A stretch of 64,000 nucleotides of DNA, from positions 12,253,634 to 12,317,633 of the forward strand of contig NC_047065.1 in NCBI RefSeq assembly GCF_902459465.1, read 5' to 3'. A program made the position numbers and the translations under genes. Positions 1 to 10,451 of the stretch are shown in pieces. The stretch is from Asterias rubens (lineage: Eukaryota > Echinodermata > Asteroidea > Forcipulatida > Asteriidae). The notes beneath the pieces are model-generated. The model did not search any database, was not told where the DNA came from, and was given only the letters and a program-made list of their open reading frames with translations. The number at the start of each line of letters is the position of its first letter. The stretch's first letter is position 1.

Positions 1-190
1 CGTGAATATTCATGAATACGTAGGTTCAGTGCATGCACGCTCGCTTGGAAACGCGCGCACATTACGTATACACTCATGAACATGTCCGCTGGACGATTTT
101 TGCATAGCCCCAGACATGATTGCATATGCAAAAGTGTCCGGAGCGGACAGTATTGCATGGCGGACACAATTGCATCTGACATCGGCCCAA
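1..190. repeat. Repeat family H, copy 1 (partial)
   Basis: The stretch GTGAATATTCATG...CATAGCCCCAGACATGATTGC...AAGTGTCCGGAGCGGAC reappears in the same orientation at 23709-23868 with modest divergence. The left end is cut by the window. Confidence 0.75.
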
Positions 191-287
191 TGGTGCACCG
201 TCGCTTGGAGATAATGATGGAATGAGTTGGAAGAAGCTTAATCGCCTGCTCAGCAGCCGAAGGATGATGATGGTGCACCGTGGTTAA

Positions 288-665
288 AGGAACACGTTGC
301 CTTGGATCGGTCGAGTTGGTCTTTGAAAAAACGTCCTGTAACCGTTTGTTATAACATCGATATGGTTAGAAAGATGTTGTAAAAGTAGAATACAATGATC
401 TACACAAATATGCCTCGAAATTGCGTGGTTTTCGTTTAACCTCGTCGACAAACACGGTCGGCCATTTATGGGAGTCAAAACTTTGACTCCCATAAATGGC
501 CGACCGTGTTAGTTCGCGACGTAAAATGAAAACCGTGCAATTTTGAGTGATACTGGATCATTATACTCTACTTTTAAAATATCTTTCTAACCATATGCAT
601 TTCATAACAAACTGTTTCATACGCTTTTCATAAACCAACTCGTCCGATCCAAGGTAACGTGTTCC
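288..665. mobile_element. Family B inverted-repeat element (TTAA type), copy 1
   Basis: Preceded by TTAA (284-287) and starting AGGAACACGTTGCCTTGGAT; the right end is the inverted copy, ACGTGTTCCT. The centre (about 450-510) is a long near-perfect palindrome around GGCCATTTATGGGAGTC. No coding capacity. Confidence 0.88.
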
Positions 666-1971
666 TATAATACAAAACCAGAAAAGGTTTCTTTACCGTT
701 TTGCCATAATTGTGTGCCGCTACAAAACCAGTATTGGCCAAGAAAAGGTTGTCTTTACCATTTTGCCAAATAAGTGTGGCGTCAAAAACACAGTAGACAG
801 ATGTCAGACAGTAAAACTTTCATTATCAGTCAAAAATTCAACTCGACAGTTTTGATGATTAATACAATAAAAGTGCAAAAAAAAAAATCATACAAATTAG
901 ATCTAAATGAAATTTGCCATAAAAAAGTACATTGCAATAAAAAAAAGTACAGTAAGTGCAGTAATTAATTATAACGAATTTAGATTAAAATTTTAATAAA
1001 AATATAAAAAAATGTAAAAACGAAAAAATGTAAAAACGAATAAAAAATAAAGGAGGTATACAATTTAGCACAACATTAAAATAAGGTACATTCTCTTGTC
1101 AAAATGCCGGTATCCATCAGGTTCTAAAACTTGCATGTCTCTAATTCCTTTATCAAGTCGGTTTAGTAATTAATTTTATTCTTTTCGCCTTATTAATTTC
1201 TAACTTCCAGGCATTATTTTAATTTAATTCCCTTCACATAAAACACACCTTGTATTTCAACGGTTGTAGAAATCGATTAAAGACATGACGTAAGCAGCAA
1301 CATTATTGATCTCTTTAGATATCCCTCAACAAGCTAGCGTTTGTATTTATTATTTCGCAACAACTAGTAAAAAGAACAGCGCCCTCTTTGGACATTTTGT
1401 AGTCTTTTTCCGAGACTGAATAACAAGACATGTGACTACCACAGGTTGAGAGAGTATCAGGTTTGCTGGTGTGACACAACGTTTTGTCTCGAACCACGAC
1501 TAAATTTTGCCCGATCTGTCCGTAAAAACACACGTGTACACATTTGAATGTACCAGGTCGAAGTGAGCACCAATTTGAGTCCAAAACTAAACGGCACTAA
1601 TTGAGGTTTAGGTCAAATATCGCGCACTACTGTCACTGTGTGAACATCAAGCTTCAGTGTGGTCCATTAATATTTCTAGTGACTCTATACAATGGAACTG
1701 TTTTGGGCAAAGGTTGTTCTAAAATTTTATAAACTTGAAGTTTTTTAAAATCATTTATAAAGCCCAAAGCCTACATACAGAGTAATTTTTACCGTCAAAT
1801 GTACGCTTTCATCAAACATTATTCTATAAACAAAACTTGATGGTATTTGACGAAAGGCCGGTTTCGGTATGTAGGCTAGGCCCCACCTATGTGTGTATCT
1901 ACTTTGCCAATGGTACAGTGTTCTTATAGACTGTCCTACTTTATTCTGGGACTAGTAGCCCTACTACTTAA

Positions 1972-2350
1972 AGGCTGTTGACACTATTGGTAATTGTCAA
2001 AGACCAGTCTTCTCACTTGGTGTATTTCAACATAATATGCATAACATAACAAACCTGTGAAATTTGAGCTCAATTGGTCGTCGAAGTTACAAGATAATAA
2101 TGAAAGAAAAAATACCCTTGTCACACGAAGTTGTGTGCGTTTAGATGGTTGATTTCGAGACCTCAAGTTCTAAATCTGAGGTCTGGAAATCAAATTCGTG
2201 GAAAATTACTTCTTTCTCGAAAATTATGGCACTTCAGAGGGAGCCGTTTCTCACAATGTTTTATACCATCAACCTCGCCCCATTACTCATCACCAAGGAA
2301 GGTTTTATGCCAATAATTATTTTGAGTATTGCCAATAGTGTCCACTGCCT
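1972..2350 (-). mobile_element. Family A inverted-repeat element (TTAA type), copy 1
   Basis: TTAA at 1968-1971, starts AGGCTGTTGACACTATTGG and ends with AGTGTCCACTGCCT; right target copy eroded. The interior has the family's hairpin GAGACCTCAAGTTCTAAATC / TGAGGTC. Confidence 0.85.
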
Positions 2351-2881
2351 TGCGATTGGTTTTGGTAGGCCTACCTGTGTATTTGCCGCGGGTACAGTGT
2401 TCTTATAGACTGTCTACTTTATTCTGGGACTATGGCCTACACTTAAGCCCAGGATCGTAATTAACTGCACTAGTCAGTTCTTTAATTTGGTCTCAACGTA
2501 GCTTACTCTAGTCATCGTCGGACTGAAGAGACTAACTAAGTTTGAGCTCTACCTCCATGGTTTGAAACAGATCCATAATTGTAGATTTTCTCCTCTCTCC
2601 ATTGATCCTGACATTTTTACCAGGCACACCGACACCAACAAGCGACGGGTGTATAGAGGGCGCTCTGAGCCTCATGTGCCACGCCAGCCTAACAAAATTT
2701 ATCATGGGATAACTAGGACCTGTCATGCTTTGAATAATTCCAATTAAAAATATAGTTTGTTTATATTGTGCTCCATTTGTTTTGCACGAAGATTATTGGA
2801 TAATGATCGTCACCAAACTGAGTCGAGAACCCCAAAACGATAGGCCTAAGAATCACAGCGCTCTACTCTGAAGATAATTAA

Positions 2882-3160
2882 AGGCAGTGGACACTCACTG
2901 GTTATTACTCAAAATAATTATTAGCACAAAACCTTACTTGGTAACGAGTATAGAGGTTGGTAGTATAACACATTGTGAGAAACGGGGTAGTTTTCGAGAG
3001 AGAAGTAGTTTTCAACGAATTTGATTTCGAGACCTCAGATTTAGAACTTGAGGTCTCGAAATCAAGCATCTGGAGCTGAAAGCACACAACTCCGTGTAGT
3101 GTGAAGGGTGTTTTTCTTTCATTATTATCTCGCAACTTCGACGACAATTGACATGAAAAA
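2882..3160 (+). mobile_element. Family A element, copy 2 (3' truncated)
   Basis: TTAA at 2878-2881, starts AGGCAGTGGACACTCACTGG, keeps the GAGACCTCAGATTTAGAACT hairpin and the CACACAAC segment, then loses homology about 3160. Confidence 0.82.
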
Positions 3161-3458
3161 AAGAAATCATTCTCTTGATGGTGTCTAAAAACCTAACTTT
3201 TTCCACTTTGCCACTGTTCAGACCCAGTATAACACATCTTGACAAAAGACAATACAATCAAAACACAACAATGCATGCATGCAGTAATAGATCTTCCTCC
3301 ACCACTACGGCAGGGGAGGTCAAGTGACGGTCGTTTGCTAAATTTAAATTTGGTACCCGGCTAAATACAATAATGGGCTGGGCGGAGTGTATGGTGACAG
3401 CTGACCGTGCTAAGCTATGCATAATGCGGTTTATTGCATGCAGCGGGTGGCGGGTGGT

Positions 3459-3680
3459 GGACGACCATACGGCTAGTCTTGGTGCAAGACGTTTCTCGTT
3501 TCCCTTTCACACCGCGGCCAATTCACCGACAGTGCGCGCGCACCGACTCACCTGACTTTAGTTCACTCACCGCCCCGGAGATCAGAGAGAGTCGGTGCGC
3601 GCGCTGTCGGTGAATTGGCCGCGGTGTGCGTGAAAAGGAAACGAGAAACGTCTTGCACCAAGACTACCACACGGCACATG
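3459..3680. repeat. Long GC-rich foldback (inverted repeat)
   Basis: Left arm 3475-3548 and right arm 3590-3665 are near-perfect inverted copies of about 75 bp (AAGACGTTTCTCGTTTCC / GGAAACGAGAAACGTCTT; GGCCAATTCACCGACAG / CTGTCGGTGAATTGGCC) around a loop of about 41 bp. Imperfect pairing extends outward by 10-15 bp. Confidence 0.93.
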
Positions 3681-4310
3681 TTGTAGGATCGGATCCCTCA
3701 TGAAATTCGTGACGCTGTGACCCAAATCGCCGTTCATTACAGTAGTCCTGGGTCCCCCGTGCTGGCTGGATGCGTTTTACTACGGTGAGTTAAATCTATT
3801 GAAATGTTGAATTGAATAAACACTCAGTTAATAATCAGTTGATTGTACTTGTTGCAATTTTGGTTGTCATTTGTGGTATTAACGAGTGCAATATTGTGGA
3901 CATAGATTTACCAGAATGTTCGTGATGAAATAACAAAAACGTCGAACAGTGAGTGAGTCGGTCCATCTTCTGGTGAACAAGTATACCGTTAACTGTGTAT
4001 GGCATGGAGGTGATTTGGAAAAACCTCGTGTTTTTACTACGTTTACGTTTACGTTGATTACTCTGCAGACGTCTTTTAAGTGAGGACGTTAGACCAAGGG
4101 TGCTTAGATCAGACCTACCTCCATGATCAGACACATACTCCATGGAAAAACATAATTGAAGAAACTGATTACTGAACATCGATTGATTCCCTCCATCCAT
4201 GATTCCACCCTATGTCATGTGTTTTCCCCACCATATATGTATTCGAAATACAGCACTTAATGAATTGAATTGAATTGAATTGTGAGTACAGTACTAGCTA
4301 TAACCATCCT

Positions 4311-4373
4311 ACTTCTAGAAATTATAGTTTCTAGAAGTACCATCATGGAGGTAGAATTTTTACCTCCATGAAC
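4311..4373. repeat. Two adjacent short hairpins
   Basis: CTTCTAGAAATTATAGTTTCTAGAAG-type palindrome (4311-4339) followed by TCATGGAGGTAGAATTTTTACCTCCATGA-type palindrome (about 4344-4373). The CATGGAGGTAGAA/ACCTCCATG hairpin recurs at 27014-27042. Confidence 0.75.
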
Positions 4374-4452
4374 CATCTATAATTAAACAAGTAACATTAT
4401 TTGCCTACACACTGTCCCAGCAAGAAACAGTGGGAAGCTACCATTTATGATC

Positions 4453-4829
4453 GGTCCTACTACTTGCCGTCAACTAGCCAACTTGCCGTCAACTCATTTT
4501 CGTGCCGCCAACTCATTAAATTTACATGAAAAAATCTATAAAAGGGGCACGGAAGTGTTAAGTTTGGGCTAAATTACATATTTCTCATGGTTTAGGTAAA
4601 AATTCATTCACAAAAACGACTTTGTGTTGATAAAAAAAAAAGGTACCAATCATTGACATCTTAGGCCAAGACTAATCAATGTGACAAAGCAATTTTTATT
4701 CTGAAATATGACCTCAAACTTACGCGAATTTTCTTTGAGCTGATACTTTACAATTCTATGCTTCTTTTGTTGATTTTAAATGTATATATTGGAGGAGTTG
4801 ACGGCGAGTTGACGGCAAGTAGTAAGACC
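4453..4829. mobile_element. Inverted-repeat element with TTGCCGTCAACT ends
   Basis: Left end GGTCCTACTACTTGCCGTCA and right end TGACGGCAAGTAGTAAGACC are inverted copies; the 12-mer TTGCCGTCAACT repeats near both ends. No coding capacity. Target duplication not clear. Confidence 0.8.
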
Positions 4830-5634
4830 CTTTACGATTATTTATTTTGTATGGTATTAATTTGTCCGTATTTTTGGAGATTGTTGCTTGGAAAATTGTA
4901 TAAAAGTTGTAAACTTGCCCTGCTGTGTTTTTGTGTGTGATCTTTACATCGCTCTCCTCTGAACTAGGGGAGTCTAGTCTATGCTTTTACCAACCATGTT
5001 TACACATAGAGCATTGAACCGTTATTTTATTTTTTTAGCTAACTTTAGAAATGTGATATCAATGGATTTAGATGTTAATTTTTTTACACAGGAATGTGCC
5101 AATAAGAAATGTAAATTACTTTTCTCCCACACCTAAAAACTGAATTTCAATCAGTTGATAATAGTTATTTTGACCGATTTTCTTTTGACCCACCACCCAA
5201 AATTTTGAAACGTTTAGGTCTAAACGTTGACTAATCTGAATTACTCCTAAGGACTAAACTTTTAGAGAATGGATGCACGCAACAAAGATGCTTGCAAAGG
5301 GACATTGTGTGGAAGTTAGTGGAAGAGTGCTAGATTAAATAATAATTATCAGACTTTTTAAATGCGCACATATCCACCTTGCTGGGTGTTCAAGGCGCAC
5401 TGGCATTAATGTTCTTTTAAAACTAAGTACACATTTATTATGTTTTTATTAAATGCTATATCCTGCACCAGGAAATCCACAAGACAAGGCTTGCTACTCA
5501 ACAAATTTTCACCAGACAAGAAATTGTTACCAGACGGAATCTGAAATGAATGAGTAAAAATTGTCTACTCAACTCAATTTTGACCACTGCCTTCATTTGA
5601 GCAAGCAGGGTAAGAGAAGATTAGTGTCATTCAG

Positions 5635-6152
5635 GCCAGACTGGTACTTTACGGAGGCAATAAATGCGATTGCCTCCATGCACCCTCTAGTCATTGCCTT
5701 GGTGCCCTTGAATTGCAGTAAAAAAAAATTCTAAGCTTGGGCGATATCGATTTATTTTATTCACGATATATCGCCGACAATATATCGCGATATTCGATAT
5801 AATCGCGATTAAATCATCAGTCTTCAAACTCCCAGTGAAAGTTGTAGAAAAGACAGTCATAGCATAAGAGAGGTGTTCTAATGACCTATTCTTCTGGTTT
5901 TACTCCAAACCCATGGGGTGCAAGATGTCTAAGCTAGCAAATACATCGCGATATTTAATCGATATCGCGAAATATCGCGATTATTTCGATTAAAACCAAA
6001 TCCATCCGATATCGAAATCAGTTCCAAATTAATATCGCGATATTCGATAATATCGTGATATCGCCCAAGCTTTAAAGATTCATTGTTTAGGGTGCCTTTT
6101 ACCAAGGAGAAATACCTTGGTGCCTTTTCCCTTTCAAAAACGAAGTAATACT
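5635..6152 (-). mobile_element. CAGGCCTG-type element split by a second element
   Basis: Its two halves (5635-5720 and 6090-6152) are the reverse complement of the ends of the 407-bp repeat unit in OSGIN intron 4 (ACGGAGGCAA...TTGCCTCCATG; TGCCTTTTACCAAGG; CCCTTTCAAAAACGAAGTA). The middle is replaced by the element at 5740-6068. Confidence 0.78.
5740..6068. mobile_element. CGATATCG-rich inverted-repeat element
   Basis: Ends CTTGGGCGATATCGATTT and ATCGTGATATCGCCCAAG are inverted copies, with further TATCGCGATA repeats inside. The flanks are TTCTAAG and CTTTAAAG; an 8-bp target duplication of hAT type is possible but imperfect. Confidence 0.8.
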
Positions 6153-6615
6153 CAGCAGCCAGGAAATATATTGAATTTGAATACATGTAGAATGAATACA
6201 AATATAAATTGTTCATGACTTTTGACTGTCGTTGTTAACTGTACTGTTCTGTTGTCAATATGTTAGGTTTTTATGGAGATCAACTGATGGCAAAGACAAA
6301 ATAAATAAAAGCTGGTGGTAAAAACACCTATTGAGGTTGGAACAAAAATGAAGCTCTGAACATAATGCTGTTTTAGAATACTGCACAATTAGAGTACATT
6401 GATTCCATGAATCCACTGTGTGAATGCCTTTTGTGCTCAATGTCAACACTTTTATTCACTCTTGATTCTACCGTGGGGGTAGAAATGATTCTACTGAACA
6501 TTGAGCTTAATGTCTGAATGCCATCCTAACCAACCCTGACCCCCCCCCCCCCACATGCACAAATCCTAACCTGCAATTGTACTTGAATTTAAGGCAATCA
6601 ATGTGTGGTTAAGAG

Positions 6616-6743
6616 GTTTTCAACTAGTGGTTTAGTCCCAACAAGGCATGGTTCTTGATAGTTTTACCGAGACGAAGTCGAGGTAAATTATCAAGAACCA
6701 AGCCTCGGCGGGTTTAAACCACTAGTTGAAAACCGATTCAACA
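6616..6743. repeat. Foldback around GGTTTTCAACTAGTGGTTTA
   Basis: Left arm GGTTTTCAACTAGTGGTTTA and TGGTTCTTGATAGTTTTACC pair with GGTAAATTATCAAGAACCA and TAAACCACTAGTTGAAAACC around GAGACGAAGTCGAGG. Confidence 0.85.
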
Positions 6744-7683
6744 CACTTTCATTTCCATTCATAAAAACCTTTTCGGTCAAAAATCATCAACACTTTTGGT
6801 CAAAAAGTAAAATAAATGCGCAAATTATAATTATTCACTGTTTCAGCCGTTGCTCTCGACCAATTGGAATGAAGAAACTGTCTTATTAGCATAGTTGCAA
6901 GTTTGCATGTCACGCCCATGTTTCAACACTTTTTACTGGTCATAAACCAAGGTTTATAAACACACCTACAAAGTAGGCCTACATGTAGAGTCATTTTAAA
7001 CTGCCAGGGACATTTCTGGGACAAGTGTTGAAGGGAGGGTAGTGTTTGAAATTAATTTTCCCTACATTTGTACAAGTACTCCCCAAATAAGGTCCACTAG
7101 ACAATTCACCACTTGCAACACTTGAGGATCAGTCAAATTTGTATCCCTAAATGAATTGTTCCGATTCTGTTTTTGTGTGTGTGTGTCGACTTTAAAAGTA
7201 CTCTATTGAATAAAATATTCAACAGTTTGATCAGGGCTAAATAAAGTTGAAATCCCATGATGATGAATATTATTTTACCTCAAATTCAAGCCCTTGCTCC
7301 CGCAACAAAAAACATAATACAGTAAGTGCCTTCAAACAAATTGCACAAACTGAAATTCCTTCAAAAAAAACTTGGATATGCGGCTGTCACAAGGTTTAGA
7401 TTCTACTATTTCTAAGCCTGTGTGATCACGTTTTTGTGTTATTATCAAAACCTTCCTGAAACAGCCGGTCACTCTTTTGTGAAAATTTGAGCAAATAATA
7501 CACTATATTGACCCATTGATATTTCAGCAAGAGTAATTTATAATAGGGTGACCCTGTCGGATGGTTCTTCTCTGTGCACAGATACATGTACGTCAAAAGT
7601 ACATTGTCCGTTGCCCATGACCGGGTAATATATGGTCACAATGAATATTCCAAGGGGTCAGTACAACCAATTCAAAAAATCAA
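6744..7683. other. Featureless AT-rich stretch
   Basis: No supported gene. A GT run lies at 7172-7187, and a 19-bp sequence at 7654-7672 recurs at 8495-8513. Confidence 0.6.
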
Positions 7684-7687
7684 TTAA

Positions 7688-8447
7688 AGGCAGTAGACAC
7701 TATGGTAATTACTCAAAATAATTATTAGCATAAAACCTTTCTTGGTGATGAGTAATCATGGGGAGAGGTTGATGGTATTAAAGGAACACGTTGCCTTGGA
7801 TCGGACGAGTTGGTCTATAAAAAGCGTTTGTAACCCTTTTTAAAATAAAATACATATGGTTGGAAAGATGTTTTAAAAGTAGAATACAATGATCCACACA
7901 AGTTTGCCTCAAAATCGCGTGGTTTTCCTTATACTGTGCAAACTAACACGGTCGGCCATTTATGGGAAAAAATTTTTACTGCCATAAATGGCCGACCGTG
8001 TTAGTCGACGAGGTAAAAGGAAAACCGTGCAATTTCGAGGCATGTTTGTGTGGATCATTATATTCTACTTTTAAAACATCTTTCTACTCATATGCATTTT
8101 ATAAAAAACGGTTACACACGCTTTTCAAAGAACAACTCGGCCGATCCAAGGCAACGTGTTCCTTTAAACATTGTGAGAAACGGCTCCCTCTGAAGTGCCA
8201 GTTTTCGAAGTGCCATAGTTTTCATGAATTTAATTTCGAGACCTCAGATTTAGAACTTGAGGTCTCGAAATCAACTATCTTAACGCACACAACTTCGTGT
8301 GACAAGGGTGTTTTCTCTTTCATTATTATCTCGCAAGTTTGATGACCGATTGAGCTAAAATTTGTAAAGGTTTTTTGTTGTTGCATATGTTGAGATACAA
8401 CAACTGTGAAGGCTAGTCTTTGACAATTACTAATAGTGTCCACTGCA
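7688..8447 (+). mobile_element. Family A element, copy 3, split by a family B insertion
   Basis: Starts after TTAA (7684-7687) with AGGCAGTAGACACTATGG and ends AATAGTGTCCACTGCA. The inner TTAA at GATGGTATTAAACATTG is duplicated around the B copy at 7782-8163. Without B the element is about 370 bp. Confidence 0.88.
7782..8163. mobile_element. Family B element, copy 2, nested in family A
   Basis: Flanked by TTAA at 7778-7781 and 8164-8167, 382 bp, with inverted ends AGGAACACGTTGCCTTGG and CCAAGGCAACGTGTTCCT. It interrupts the family A copy at 7688-8447. Confidence 0.92.
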
Positions 8448-8513
8448 CTAAAAGATAGAGCAATGTGTGATCATACGTGCGATCATATTTTGTAGGGGTC
8501 AGTACAACCAATT

Positions 8514-10000
8514 TTGCTCACAGCCATAGCCCATAGGAAAACAACTGGACGGTGATCAAATTCACCGTCAGTGAATTTGATAATGTCGATCTAGACCATG
8601 TGGAATGAAAATAAAACCTCCCATCAAACCCCCAAACCTCTTCATTCAAATCATGACATTGTGTGTCTGTTTGTTTAAAAGAATAGGATCTTACATGTAC
8701 ATTTTTTTTTTTTTCAGCGTAACTTGCTGATTTATCGGCCAACTTACCAAGAAAGATATTGCTAAGCATCTGGAACTCTTATTCTCTAAACCACTTAATC
8801 TTAGATCTTGTCTAATTTTGTTGTGTCTGTTTTAATTTTTACTTTTATTTGGTTTTACTGCGCCTTGATCACCTTACATAATGTGTGCATTAAACAAGTC
8901 TTTAATTAATATTATTAATGTTAATATCATTTACTTATGGAAATAATTATTATTATTTAAGTAGCAGGTCTGCCAAAGTTTCAGTACATTTCAGTGTCTG
9001 CTTGTTTGAAAGAAAAAGAAAAAAAAAGACATTCACAATTCTGTTCCACTGAGCACTGTAAAAGAACCCTGGATGACTTGCAGAAAATAGTGACCTTGCT
9101 AGCGCGATGGCCAACAAAGGGCGAAGCGAAGAATCAATTTCGGTACCATAAGCAAATAAAGTACATTACATGAAGCATGCTGTTTGTGCAACACACTATA
9201 CAAGGCTTCGTTTAGTGCCTAGCTTGGCTTGCAATTTCGTTAAACAGTTTATAAAATCCTTGTCATTATCAGAGTTTTTTTGGGGATTATCTTTTATTTA
9301 CCATCTGATCTGAATAAATACCCTTTGAACTGCCGCAGAAAGTATCATTTTATCTTCAAACCCTAACCATCCCCAACCCATCATAATCCTATTTTCTTGA
9401 TACTGTGTTCCTGAAGCCAAGGCAGATTTTTTCTTGGGGCAACTCTTTGAGGGACACTCAATAAAACCATTTATTTTTTTTAATTTTTTTAGAGTGAGGA
9501 AGAATCTTATTTAGCAAGTCACTTTTTAAAAAGATTTATATTCAAACTGGACGACTTCAATCAAGGTACAAATGGGACTGAATTACAATTTAATCCAAAG
9601 GATTGTAATTAGGAACCAATCCATTTTTAGAATTAAAATAAAATCTTTTGAGATTTTAATTTTAATGCTTAGGATCAATGTTGTTAAATCTTAAAATCCT
9701 AACTACAATACTTTGGATAAACTTTAAAATCCCTCCAGTTAAGAGTGTTGTCCTTCATCTGTCATTTTTTTTTGTCTGGTCCATACAGTCAACAGATTAC
9801 AAGCCTCGGGGACGACTAGTCTGTTTGATGACATTAAATTAGTTTGTTCCTGTGTCATCAACGTGGCCGAGAGAACCTTGCACACTGATTTGATGTATTT
9901 TGTTTGCACTTCTTTAATTTACAGATACCACATCATGCGATGCTTACAGCCATGTAGACCAAACAGACTTACATTAGGCTCAGCGTCCGACCAATGAGGG
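8514..10000. other. Intergenic stretch upstream of OSGIN
   Basis: Holds a SINE-like tail near 8855-8930 (TTTACTGCGCCTTGATCACC) and the AT-rich inverted repeats at 9575-9745. No gene seen. Confidence 0.55.
9575..9745. repeat. AT-rich interrupted inverted repeats
   Basis: Several partly complementary blocks (AATCCAAAGGATT, TTAAAATCCTAACTACAAT, AAAATCTTTTGAGATTTTAA) suggest an old inverted-repeat element; edges cannot be fixed. Confidence 0.5.
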
Positions 10001-10012
10001 GATACTATACTC

Positions 10013-10105
10013 ATCCAGACCTCGTCACTCAAAATCCCAGGAGATCTGAATAGGTCAACGGGTACTCGTCCAGACTCCAGTCACTCAAAATCCCAGGAGA
10101 TCTGA
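10013..10105. repeat. Short tandem duplication upstream of OSGIN
   Basis: CTCAAAATCCCAGGAGATCTGA occurs at about 10029-10050 and 10084-10105 with similar left flanks (CATCCAGACCTCGTCA / CGTCCAGACTCCAGTCA), period about 55 bp, roughly 260 bp before the ATG and so possibly in the promoter or 5' UTR. Confidence 0.75.
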
Positions 10106-10363
10106 TCCGCCTGAGGCTCTCACAGTCTCCAGGAAGAGTTTCCTGTGCGGTTGGAACAAATTAAAAAGATAAACTTGACCCTGCAACACTTGTAACAGGT
10201 CATCAGATCCATCAAGGTCTGCTTCATTTTGAGGTCAAGATCAAACCCACGGACGACGGTGGGGGAATTTTGAGTATTTGACTGGTGGGTAGAAACTGTT
10301 ACTTGAAAGGGGAAGATAAGGAGGGCCGGAGAGAGAGAGCGATTAAGACTGGAGAGCTAAGGA

Positions 10364-10451
10364 ATGGCTGATAAGATCAGCTGTACATCAACCAGTGAAG
10401 ATTCACCTTACTGTGCCCTGGACCATTGCTATTCACAAGCGGTCGTCATCG
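10364..10451 (+). CDS. OSGIN: OSGIN exon 1 (start codon, first half of FAD loop)
   Basis: ATG at 10364 opens a 29-codon reading frame ending in SQAVVIG. The donor after 10451 is GTAAGT and leaves phase 1. The glycine-rich FAD loop is completed by exon 2. Confidence 0.92.

Noticed and set aside
3835-4200. 121-codon minus-strand frame as a gene
   Set aside because: No recognisable domain, AT-rich codon use and no supporting neighbouring exon.
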